DNA from: Clostridiales bacterium
Lineage (GTDB): Bacteria > Bacillota > Clostridia > Tissierellales > Sedimentibacteraceae
Length of the DNA stretch: 13,871 nt
Direction of reading: 5' to 3'
Assembly (NCBI GenBank): GCA_003457065.1
Contig: DMJQ01000123.1
Coordinates: 1-13,871 of the forward strand
Shown here: positions 1 to 6,982 of the stretch, in pieces
Numbering within the stretch: position 1 is the first letter of the stretch
Layout: each line of letters opens with the position of its first letter
Notes under the pieces: generated by a model
The model's input: the letters and a program-made list of their open reading frames with translations, nothing else
The model's database searches: none
What the model was told of the DNA's origin: nothing
Program-made: the position numbers and the translations under genes

Positions 1-308
1 GATGTATCTTCTCACTACTTTTATTCATTAGACGTGAATAGAAATGCGCAAGAATAACGAAAATTAACAAAAGCTATATTTCAATGAAAAAATCAATTAT
101 TTTTAAAATTTCTAAAAAAAAGTCATTCTAATGAAGTTTTACGTACTCTCATTGAAATGGAAAAAAGAAGTTGATGAATATTAATTCGTTTTGTTTTTCA
201 AGATCTTTACCGCATTGCTTATACTTATAATATATTTACACAGCTTGTATTTTGTGAATAAATTGATGGGTAAAAATGGAGCACATAAAATATTTTTTTT
301 GAATGAAG
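1..308. other. AT-rich stretch without a supported gene
   Basis: I see no convincing gene here. A reading frame open from base 1 ends at a TAA at 55-57, giving 18 residues, and could be the tail of a gene that starts outside the window; nothing in it is recognisable. A 73-codon frame starting with TTG at 191 is hydrophobic and rich in Phe, Ile and Tyr, as random AT-rich DNA gives. It has no ribosome site and overlaps the next gene start, so I do not call it. Confidence 0.5.
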
Positions 309-333
309 TCGATTATTATAAATCGATTTTTTT
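309..333 (+). terminator. Possible intrinsic terminator
   Basis: A perfect six-base stem, TCGATT (309-314) and AATCGA (321-326), encloses a six-base loop and is followed directly by seven T residues (327-333). The stem is short and AT-rich, so it would be weak. It sits about 65 bases before the GrpB-like gene and could end transcription coming from the left. Confidence 0.4.
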
Positions 334-399
334 CATCTTTATAGTTAATAGAAACCAAGTTACGGATTATTTATATTTCGGGAATTATAGGAGGTTAAT

Positions 400-945
400 A
401 TGCTTGGATTAGAGAGAGGTCATGTTGTGCTGTGTAAGCATGAAACTGAGTGGGAAGAAAATGCGAAAGCCGCGATACAGCAATTGAAAAAACTATTTGG
501 GCCGTTGGCGGTAGACATTCAGCATATTGGTAGCACATAAATTTCTCATATTATGGCGAAACCTATTATTGCCATTGTCGTCGGAATAAATGATTTTAAC
601 AGACTTCGTGATATGGTGCCTTGCTTGGAATTTAACGGTCTTCAGAATCGGCCTAATAGTGATATATCGGATTACATGCTGTTTGTTATGGGAGATATGA
701 AAAAACAGATTCGTACGCACCATATTCATGTTGTAAAATACGATGGAAATAGATGGCACAACCAGATTAATTTTAGGGATTATTTGAATGCCAATCCTAA
801 AATCGCAAAAGAATATGAAAGTCTAAAATTACAATTGTGCAAAGAGTATCCGGATTACAGAGAGTCCTATACACAAGGCAAAGAAAAATTTATTCTTAAA
901 ATTCTCTTGCAGGCCAGACAATGGAAATACGCAAAGAACGCGTAA
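400..945 (+). pseudogene. GrpB-family protein, interrupted by in-frame TAA
   Basis: This is a GrpB-family (UPF0157) gene, part of the nucleotidyltransferase-fold superfamily; cellular role is poorly known. The ATG at 400 follows a good ribosome site (AGGAGG, about 389-394). Family hallmarks read in one frame: a Val-rich start with a Trp-Glu pair, then HIGST (codons 42-46), AKPII (codons 53-57), an RTHHIHVV block and an FRDYL block, and a typical A/Y-rich tail; the total of 181 codons matches the family. Codon 47 (538-540), directly after HIGST, is TAA. Relatives usually have Ser or Ala there, and TCA to TAA is a single change. In addition the Asp expected after KPII is Ala (codon 58), a likely active-site loss. 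Two lesions in the conserved core argue for a decayed gene more than a sequencing error. A restart at ATG 553 would lack the essential N-terminus. Confidence 0.8.
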
Positions 946-974
946 AATGAGATAATGTTAAGCGGTTGGTTTTT

Positions 975-1002
975 TTGTACTATTATCATAAAATATTAAT
1001 AT
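975..1002 (+). promoter_or_regulatory. Weak candidate promoter for the thioredoxin/GNAT-like gene
   Basis: TTGTAC (975-980) and TAATAT (997-1002) are separated by 16 bases, 27 bases before the chosen start codon. The -35 is a poor match, and such pairs are common in AT-rich DNA. Confidence 0.25.
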
Positions 1003-1028
1003 ACATTATTTAACGGAAGGTGCATAAT

Positions 1029-1772
1029 GTGAGAATCGATTTTTATTATTGGGGTATGCAGTGCCCAATAAATCGTGAAATGTTGAATCTGCTTGAACAA
1101 TTTAAAGAGGAATTTGATATTGTATTGCATGATGTTGATAAGGATGAAGAATTAGCCATTCAGCAGAGAATGTTTTTCCCATTTTTAACTGTAGTGGATA
1201 ACAAAATGAGATTTTTTTCTCCTATTACACGCCAGTTCTTGATGCAGCTGCTAAATGGTGAAGTAATAGAGGAAAAACCTTATATTATACAATTGGCGCG
1301 CGAAAGGTATAAGGGAGAAATTGTTCCACTCACACGTGAAAATATTCATATTGCAGGAAAGTGCACAGGAAGGGAGCATGCAACAGCCTGTCGAATGAAA
1401 GTGGACTTTTTATCAAACCACTTTGACGGCATTTATGGATATCTCAATATAGAAAATGGGGATTTATTAGGAGGCGCTGAATATATTCCTTCCAAGCTTG
1501 TGCCATATAATGTACCGAAGGATGACAAATATGCTTTTTTGACATGCCTATATCTTTCATCAAGCAATTATGACTATAAAGCTCTGCCTTTACAAGCTTT
1601 GGAAGTACATTTAAAAAAACATTACGATAAAATAATCGCCATAAGTGATGAACTTGGAGTATTCCCGAACGGAAATCTGAAATGGTTTTTAGAACAGGGA
1701 TATCAGGATGAAGGAATTATATCCGTTGAACATAACTACTGCACATTGCACCTTGTCAGCAAATATCTGTGA
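1029..1772 (+). CDS. Thioredoxin-like / GNAT-like two-domain protein (YoaP-like)
   Basis: Start chosen at GTG 1029, because the ribosome site GGAAGG (1015-1020) overlaps the upstream in-frame GTG at 1020; the product is 247 residues. Residues 1-85 look thioredoxin-like: a beta strand, then a Cys-Pro-Ile-Asn motif with a single Cys12 where CxxC would be, and a probable cis-Pro near residue 51 (FFPFLTVVD). Residues about 98-235 resemble a GNAT acetyltransferase domain, including an LTRENI start and an FLEQGY segment at the place of the usual FYxxxGF motif. The acetyl-CoA pyrophosphate loop (R/QxxGxG/A) is not visible; the equivalent segment reads NYDYKALPLQ. Bacillus YoaP combines similar domains but, as far as I recall, in the opposite order. 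Function is unknown; acetyltransferase activity is doubtful without the glycine loop. No membrane segment or signal peptide. Monocistronic by context. Confidence 0.7.
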   Translation: MRIDFYYWGMQCPINREMLNLLEQFKEEFDIVLHDVDKDEELAIQQRMFFPFLTVVDNKMRFFSPITRQFLMQLLNGEVIEEKPYIIQLARERYKGEIVPLTRENIHIAGKCTGREHATACRMKVDFLSNHFDGIYGYLNIENGDLLGGAEYIPSKLVPYNVPKDDKYAFLTCLYLSSSNYDYKALPLQALEVHLKKHYDKIIAISDELGVFPNGNLKWFLEQGYQDEGIISVEHNYCTLHLVSKYL

Positions 1773-1896
1773 ACTTGATGCAAAATAAATTTTAAAGATG
1801 AACCTTTTAATAAAATACACATATTCAGTTACAGAAATAATGGTTATGTTACTGCCGGTCAGTACGGCCAGCAGGACTAATTATGCTTTTTTTAAT

Positions 1897-2037
1897 TCAA
1901 ATTAAGTCTCTGTTTTTGTCATAAATTTCACCGTCACCGCCTTCACCATAAAAAGGAAAGAATACCGCTATCGTGATTTTACCTAAACTTTTTATGCCCG
2001 TTCTATTGACATAAATCTGAAGATTAATGTAAAATAA
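1897..2037 (-). pseudogene. Coding-like remnant without a start codon
   Basis: Reading the minus strand from 2037 down to a TGA at 1899-1897 gives 46 sense codons that look like real protein: INLQIYVNRTGIKSLGK, then an alternating ITIAVFF strand, FYGEGGDGE and a charged tail. Codon choice and amino-acid balance differ from random AT-rich DNA. There is no ATG, GTG or TTG in the open stretch, and a TAA at 2040-2038 closes it upstream; the bases further up do not continue the protein convincingly in any frame I tried. It most resembles the C-terminal end of a lost gene. I do not recognise the family. Confidence 0.4.
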
Positions 2038-2140
2038 TTAAATAATGCCATTTATTAAGCTTATTAACAGCAGCGGCCGATATACATAAGCATGAGATAG
2101 CAATCAAGTGAGGACAAGTTGTAAAATTAATTTGCTAAAT

Positions 2141-2171
2141 TTGTTAAATTTAAAATGAATCGTAATATAAT
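2141..2171 (+). promoter_or_regulatory. Candidate promoter of the two-component operon
   Basis: TTGTTA (2141-2146) and TATAAT (2166-2171) lie 22 bases before the response regulator start. The 19-base spacer is wide; the alternative -10 TAATAT (2163-2168) gives 16. The -10 is a full consensus match but the region is very AT-rich. Confidence 0.35.
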
Positions 2172-2192
2172 AAATATGAAGGAAGTGGTTAG

Positions 2193-2882
2193 ATGCAGGA
2201 TGCAAATATTTTAATATGTGATGACGATCCGGTGGTGCATGAATCACTTAAAATATACTTAAGAAACGAAGGCTTTGGATGTATGTCTGCGTATGACGGG
2301 GAAGATGCGCTTAAGCAGATTAAGGATAATATGCCGACACTGATTGTGTTGGATATTATGATGCCAAAATTAAACGGGTTGGAAGTATGTAAAGAAGTGA
2401 GAAAAACAAGTACTGTACCGATTATCATGCTGACGGCCAAAGGTGAAGAAATTGACCGGATTTTGGGCCTTGAGCTTGGTGCCGACGATTACATAGTAAA
2501 ACCATTCAGTCCAAGGGAGGTTGTGGCGAGGATAAAAGCAGTCAGAAGGCGTATCATAGAAAATGCAATAGAAGGAAAGTCATCAACGCTTTATTTTGAC
2601 GGACTGGAAATAAGTCTTAACCGGTACCAGGTGAAATACGACGATAAGGTTATAATTTCAACGCCGAAGGAAGTTGAGATCTTATATTTGCTGGCTTCCA
2701 ACAGAGGACAGGTTTTTTCCAGAGAGCAAATTCTGGACAGGGTATGGGGATATGATTATTACGGGGATATCCGTACCATTGATACACATATTAAACGAAT
2801 CAGAGCCAAGCTGCCGCAGGAGGGAATTAACTGGAGCTTACAGACAGTATATGGTGTAGGCTACAAGTTTGAGGTGGAATAA
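2193..2882 (+). CDS. OmpR/PhoB-family response regulator
   Basis: A cytoplasmic DNA-binding response regulator of 229 residues, the usual OmpR-family length. The receiver domain (about 4-118) has the acidic triplet Asp10-Asp12, the phospho-acceptor Asp54 in VLDIMMP, Thr81 in MLTAK and Lys103 in the KPF motif. The winged-helix effector domain (about 130-228) shows the family signature from TPKEVEILYLLASN through RVWGY to the RxIDTHIKRIRAKL recognition helix and the VYGVGYKF wing. The start is preceded by GGAAG at a normal distance. Its TAA stop shares a base with the ATG of the following kinase gene (TAATG), so the two are translationally coupled and form a cognate pair. The stimulus cannot be read from sequence; the neighbouring export operon is a plausible target but nothing here proves it. 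Confidence 0.95.
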   Translation: MQDANILICDDDPVVHESLKIYLRNEGFGCMSAYDGEDALKQIKDNMPTLIVLDIMMPKLNGLEVCKEVRKTSTVPIIMLTAKGEEIDRILGLELGADDYIVKPFSPREVVARIKAVRRRIIENAIEGKSSTLYFDGLEISLNRYQVKYDDKVIISTPKEVEILYLLASNRGQVFSREQILDRVWGYDYYGDIRTIDTHIKRIRAKLPQEGINWSLQTVYGVGYKFEVE

Positions 2883-4630
2883 TGAAAAATACAATAACCA
2901 GGCGGTTGACGATTCTGATTTCGTTTGCGTTGACTGTATCATCTATTTTAGTGGCATTTTTAGGAGCACTGCTGTCAGAAAATTTTAAATCTGACAGCAG
3001 AGGCAGAGAATCAATTTCAGCTCTTTCTGCTGTAGCACAATGCACGGTTCAATACAAAGATGGTAAGATTGACAAAGATACATATGAAAGCATTGTGAGA
3101 AGCGCTTCAAGGGAAGACCAGATACAATATATTGTGATTAATTCAGACGGAAGCGTTCTGTTCAATACTGAAGAAATTATAGATTCAGCAGCTGAAAAGA
3201 AAATAATAGATTCTTTTAAAAAGGTATTAGACGGCAAAGAGACATTTTTAAAACTTTGTGAATCTACAAAGAAGCCTGTGGAGCTGGCTGGCGTACCTGT
3301 TATAAGAAATGAGGAAAGCATAGGAGCAGTGTTTGCAATAGAACATATGACGGATTTTCTGCCGGAAAGAAAAAGCTTCATGCAATCTGTAATAGTTTCC
3401 TTGATAATAGTAATTCCGTTTATTGTCTTAATTTCGTATCTTATTTTAAAGAGAATAGTAAAACCGATTAAAAATGTTGTGGAAGTGGCTCTTTCCATGA
3501 TCGAAGGAGATTTTTCGATTCGTGCGGATGAGACGCTTAAGGACGAAATCGGATTTCTTGGCAGGACATTGAATAAAATGTCTTTTGATTTATATAGGAA
3601 TGTTTCACAGCTTTTTATTGAAAAAAACAGACTTCAGAAGGTTTTAAACAGCCTCGAAGAAGGAGTTATTGCGGTAGATGAAGACAAGAACATAACTCAT
3701 TTTAACAAGGCTTTTTTAGAGATGTTTCATCTGACGGAAGAAGCTAAAGGAAAGTGTGTTGACGATATAGAAATAATTAGCAGGGATTTGTATGAACTCA
3801 CTCAGGCAATAGAAAAGAAATATTCCATTGTTAAGAACTGCAACAATGAAGACAGAATTATGAGAGTTGTTATAACTTCAATTGAAGATGAAAAAAATTC
3901 GGTAGTGGGTGCTGTTGTTTTATTCAGGGATATTACGGAGTTGGAAAAACTTGAAACCATGCGCAAAAATTATGTCGCCAATGTGTCTCACGAACTTCGT
4001 TCACCGCTTACGTCCATAAGAGGTCTGATTGAGCCGCTGATGGATTCTATTGTAACTGATGAGAAAGATGTGAAAAGATACTACAATATCATTTATCAGG
4101 AGAGTCTGAGGCTTTCGAGGCTTGTGGATGATATTATGGAATTGTCAAGGCTTCAGAATGACGGAACCGAAATTGACAAAACTTTTGTGGATTTAAGGTC
4201 TGTAATCGAAATGGTGTGCGAAAGATTTAAGCTCCAGGATGAAGGCGTTGATATTATATATAAATCGGAGCCTCTCCCAAAAGTTTATACGAACTATGAC
4301 AGGATTGAACAGGTGTTTGTAATACTGCTGGACAATGCATGTAAATTTACCCACCGTGGAGGGCAGATAGAAATACTGACCGAAGTGAGGGAAAAAGATG
4401 TGCTGGTTACCGTGAGAGATACGGGAATCGGCATTACTGCTCAGGATTTGCCGTATGTTTTTGACAGGTTCTATAAAAGTGACAAGTCCAGATCCAAAAA
4501 AGGTACGGGACTTGGATTATCCATAGCCAAAGAAATACTGAACATAATGGGTGAAAGCATCAGGGTTGAAAGTGATTACGGGAAGGGTAGTTCGTTTGAA
4601 TTTACTGTTCATACTGAAGAAGTTATCTAA
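2882..4630 (+). CDS. PhoR-like sensor histidine kinase (HAMP-PAS-HisKA-HATPase)
   Basis: A 582-residue membrane sensor kinase. Transmembrane segment 1 lies at about 9-31 and segment 2 at about 167-190, enclosing an extracytoplasmic sensor of roughly 130 residues. HAMP follows (about 188-245), then a PAS domain (about 253-350) beginning at the NSLEEGVIAVDE segment. The HisKA H-box contains the phospho-acceptor His370 (NVSHELRSPLTS). The catalytic domain has the N-box with Asp484-Asn485 (LLDNACKF), the G1 box with Asp513 (DTGIGI), an F-box (FDRFYK) and the G2 box from Gly541 (GTGLGLSIAKEI). All catalytic motifs are intact. The architecture matches the PhoR/WalK group. It is expected to phosphorylate the overlapping response regulator. 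The sensed signal is unknown. Confidence 0.95.
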   Translation: MKNTITRRLTILISFALTVSSILVAFLGALLSENFKSDSRGRESISALSAVAQCTVQYKDGKIDKDTYESIVRSASREDQIQYIVINSDGSVLFNTEEIIDSAAEKKIIDSFKKVLDGKETFLKLCESTKKPVELAGVPVIRNEESIGAVFAIEHMTDFLPERKSFMQSVIVSLIIVIPFIVLISYLILKRIVKPIKNVVEVALSMIEGDFSIRADETLKDEIGFLGRTLNKMSFDLYRNVSQLFIEKNRLQKVLNSLEEGVIAVDEDKNITHFNKAFLEMFHLTEEAKGKCVDDIEIISRDLYELTQAIEKKYSIVKNCNNEDRIMRVVITSIEDEKNSVVGAVVLFRDITELEKLETMRKNYVANVSHELRSPLTSIRGLIEPLMDSIVTDEKDVKRYYNIIYQESLRLSRLVDDIMELSRLQNDGTEIDKTFVDLRSVIEMVCERFKLQDEGVDIIYKSEPLPKVYTNYDRIEQVFVILLDNACKFTHRGGQIEILTEVREKDVLVTVRDTGIGITAQDLPYVFDRFYKSDKSRSKKGTGLGLSIAKEILNIMGESIRVESDYGKGSSFEFTVHTEEVI

Positions 4631-4641
4631 AGTTAAAATAG

Positions 4642-4684
4642 ACAGTTCTGTCTGATTACAATGCAGGCAGTGCTGTTTTATTTA
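4642..4684 (+). terminator. Intrinsic terminator after the kinase gene
   Basis: ACAGTTCTGTCTG (4642-4654) pairs with CAGGCAGTGCTGT (4664-4676) across a nine-base loop, with one mismatch and two G-U pairs. The T-rich run TTTTATTTA follows. It starts 12 bases after the kinase stop codon. Confidence 0.8.
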
Positions 4685-4707
4685 TATGTATATAATAAAT
4701 TTATCGA

Positions 4708-4756
4708 GAAGGATATATCATTCAGCTTAGAATTTGATATATTCTTTTTAATTTTT
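4708..4756 (+). terminator. Second hairpin terminator in tandem
   Basis: GAAGGATATATCA (4708-4720) pairs with TGATATATTCTTT (4735-4747), with two G-U pairs; an inner TTC/GAA pair sits near the loop. TTTTTAATTTTT follows. No gene fits between this and the first terminator, so it looks like a back-up stop isolating the next operon. Confidence 0.65.
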
Positions 4757-4865
4757 CATACTTCTTTGTTCACAATTGTTCAAAATCATATCATATTCAA
4801 GACAAATTTCAGTAATACAATTAGTAAATAATGATAATAAAGTATTAAATTGAGAGGTGTTAAAA

Positions 4866-5243
4866 ATGTATGATGCAAGAAATGATGAAAATATAACATT
4901 AATTTTTATCACATCACAATTTGAATATGGGTGAATTATGAGGAAAGGCAGGAAAATTGCCGACGGTTCAAATACCAAATTACATGTGATTAATGTTCAG
5001 CAGAAATGCCAGTGGGGAAAAAAACTGAGCAAGGAATTGGAAAATATGCTGACAATTTCTAAAAACTTAGATGCGCAGATGCTGATATTTTTTTCTGATA
5101 ATCCCATAGAAATACTCAAAGATTGTATTGAGAGGAGAAATATTAAAAATATTGTTCTGACAAGAAGCAGTGCTGACACAATTAATTTTGACAATGAAAT
5201 ACATCTGAAATCAGATGATATTAAAATATATATTTTTGAATAA
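4866..5243 (+). pseudogene. Small UspA/KdpD-like protein, interrupted by in-frame TGA
   Basis: Two pieces share one frame. The first starts at ATG 4866 behind GAGAGGTG (4853-4860) and encodes 22 residues (MYDARNDENITLIFITSQF and on) to TGA at 4932-4934. The frame resumes after one codon with ATG 4938 and runs 101 residues to 5243. Read through, it gives about 124 residues with a universal-stress-protein-like layout: a beta strand (ITLIFIT), a helix with RKGRKIAD, a strand (LHVINV), a later strand (AQMLIFF) and NIVLTRSS. KdpD-type Usp domains usually have Arg in a CERLI-like motif at the TGA position, and CGA to TGA is one transition. ATG 4938 lies three bases after the stop, so termination-reinitiation could still make the larger piece, but without the first strand. 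It is 22 bases ahead of the TolC-like gene and probably cotranscribed. The family call is moderate; the broken frame is certain. Confidence 0.6.
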
Positions 5244-5265
5244 AAACAGAAAGGAATGAGCAAAA

Positions 5266-6966
5266 ATGAAAAGGATTATAGCATGTATATGTATAGCCTC
5301 AATGATTTCATTTACTACCGTTTATCCGGTATATGCCGCAGATAAGGTAAAAGATGATGCTAAAGATAATGAAACTGTCACGGCACCATATAAACTTCCT
5401 GATGAGACTGATGATAAGTCAGCTGACAAATCTAAGGACAAAGATTCAGATAAGACATCAGATGAAGAAGAAACTGCTGAACAAAAACCTAAGGAGGTTA
5501 TGAATTTAACTGCGGAATCAGCAGTTAAGTATGGGCTGGAGCACAACAAAAGTCTTGAAATACTGGATAATAAAATTAAGATTGCGATGATAACTTCGCA
5601 AAATGCCAGTAAAAACTCCAGGGATTTAAAGGATGCAAAAAATGCACTGAATGATGCTTCCAATGAGTTGTATGACAAAAGAAAACAGCTAGATGAAGCA
5701 CAGGATGGTTTGGATCAGGCAGGGAAACTGCTGGATGCCGGCAGGGCACCTCAATCAGTGCCATTTAAAGATGCAGGAGGCAGCCCCATTGTTATTCCCG
5801 CAGGCGCTGATATAGCAAGTGAATTAGTTAAAAACGGATATCCACCGGAGATGGCACCGGGTATTGCTTCAGAGATAATATCACAGATCAGAGGCGGATT
5901 AAGCGGCTCACAGGGCTCAATTGATGAAGCAGGAATTGCCATAAGTGAAGCACAAAAGACGCTGGATTTAAAGAGAGAGCAATTTAAAGATGTTCTTAAA
6001 GATACTTCGGAAAAACTTGATGTGAAAATGGATTATGGCAGCTTTGTAACACTGGATGCCAATGATGCAAGCAAACTGATGATAACAATGGCAGGAGTAA
6101 ATCTTGATGTTACAAGATATGCCAAGGAAATATACAAAAATCAAATTGCAATGTTAATAAGTAAAAACTATTATGATGCACTACATACACAAAAGATTCT
6201 TGAGTTAAAGAAAATTGCCAGAGATCGAGGCGAGAAACAATACAATGTTGTTAAACTTTCCTACGATAACGGCATGAAATCAAAAGATGACATGCTGCTC
6301 AGCAAAATGTATTACGACGGCACCATAGTTGAATATAATTTAGCTGAAGCAAATTATAAGAATGTGGTTACTGTACTTAAAGAAAATATGAATCTGGACA
6401 TGGACACTGAAATAACTCTGGCAGATTCAATGCTGAATGATGTAACAGAAGAAAAGCTGGAAGAAGGAATTAAATCAGGCCTTACAAACAGGCTTGAAAT
6501 ACAGCAGACACTTGGTCAGCTTGCCATTTATCAGTTAAATGAAAAACTGCTTAATTCAAGAGCTGAATATAAAAGCAGTGCAAGAGCAGCCAGAGAAGCA
6601 AAACTTTTGAGAGAAGGAGCAGAGCTGCAGCTTGATCAGGTTAAGACTAAAGTGAGGTCTGAAGTCAGCCAGTCCTATGAAAGCATGGTTGCAGTAGGAA
6701 AAATGTTAGAAGCATCAAAAGACCTGGTAAGCAATGCAGAAGAAGTTGTAAGAATTGCAAATCTAAAATATGAACAGGGCTTTGGCGTGGAAAACTCACT
6801 GTTAAAGCAGATGAATCTGGAACAGAGTTCGGGTACAATGATCGAGCTTATCGCCGCACAGGAGAAACTTGCCGAAGTTGAGGCACAGGTGGCTCAAATT
6901 AGATACAATTACACCATGGCTAAAATAAAATATCAGAATGATGCCGGAATACTTACTTACAAATAG
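5266..6966 (+). CDS. TolC-family exported coiled-coil protein
   Basis: 566 residues with a clear signal peptide (basic MKRII, hydrophobic core, probable cleavage after Ala24 in VYA|A); no lipobox cysteine. Residues 25-78 are a low-complexity Lys/Asp/Ser/Thr/Glu linker. From about 80 the outer-membrane-efflux pattern starts (MNLTAESAVKYGLEHNKSLE), with long helices at about 95-160, 215-250, 275-375 and 400-560. The C-terminal YEQGFGVENSLLKQM (502-516) and NYTMAKIKYQNDAG (548-561) are typical of TolC-family ends. I cannot see the beta-hairpin segments that form the outer-membrane barrel; the second-repeat position (about 425-470) is continuous helix, and the first is a Gly/Pro-rich insert (about 160-215). 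In a monoderm host it would act in the cell wall space as a partner of the adaptor encoded next. GAAAGGAATG precedes the ATG. Confidence 0.85.
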   Translation: MKRIIACICIASMISFTTVYPVYAADKVKDDAKDNETVTAPYKLPDETDDKSADKSKDKDSDKTSDEEETAEQKPKEVMNLTAESAVKYGLEHNKSLEILDNKIKIAMITSQNASKNSRDLKDAKNALNDASNELYDKRKQLDEAQDGLDQAGKLLDAGRAPQSVPFKDAGGSPIVIPAGADIASELVKNGYPPEMAPGIASEIISQIRGGLSGSQGSIDEAGIAISEAQKTLDLKREQFKDVLKDTSEKLDVKMDYGSFVTLDANDASKLMITMAGVNLDVTRYAKEIYKNQIAMLISKNYYDALHTQKILELKKIARDRGEKQYNVVKLSYDNGMKSKDDMLLSKMYYDGTIVEYNLAEANYKNVVTVLKENMNLDMDTEITLADSMLNDVTEEKLEEGIKSGLTNRLEIQQTLGQLAIYQLNEKLLNSRAEYKSSARAAREAKLLREGAELQLDQVKTKVRSEVSQSYESMVAVGKMLEASKDLVSNAEEVVRIANLKYEQGFGVENSLLKQMNLEQSSGTMIELIAAQEKLAEVEAQVAQIRYNYTMAKIKYQNDAGILTYK

Positions 6967-6982
6967 GAAAGGACGGATTTAT

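Larger units (their letters stand above)
1773..2192. other. 420-base intergenic region
   Basis: Holds a minus-strand coding-like remnant (1897-2037) and the leader of the response regulator gene. A small GC-rich hairpin, CTGCCG (1852-1857) with bulged CGGCCAG (1865-1871), lies after the upstream gene, but no T-run follows it, so I do not call a terminator. No other gene is visible. Confidence 0.5.

Noticed and set aside
191..412. 73-codon plus-strand frame starting with TTG
   Set aside because: No ribosome site, low-complexity composition typical of AT-rich DNA, contains a possible terminator and overlaps the GrpB start.
4858..4871. TGTTAAAAATGTAT near the Usp-like start, resembling half of the TetR palindrome
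   Set aside because: It has an extra A, lacks the right arm TTTAACA and overlaps the ribosome site and start codon; probably chance.
4935..4970. SECIS element downstream of the TGA
   Set aside because: The GGCA/TGCC stem has loop GGAAAAT without the expected GU feature, and the interrupted site matches Arg, not Cys.
4748..4978. Minus-strand frame opposite the Usp-like gene
   Set aside because: No ribosome site, and the peptide shows no protein-like conservation; it is a shadow of the plus-strand frame.
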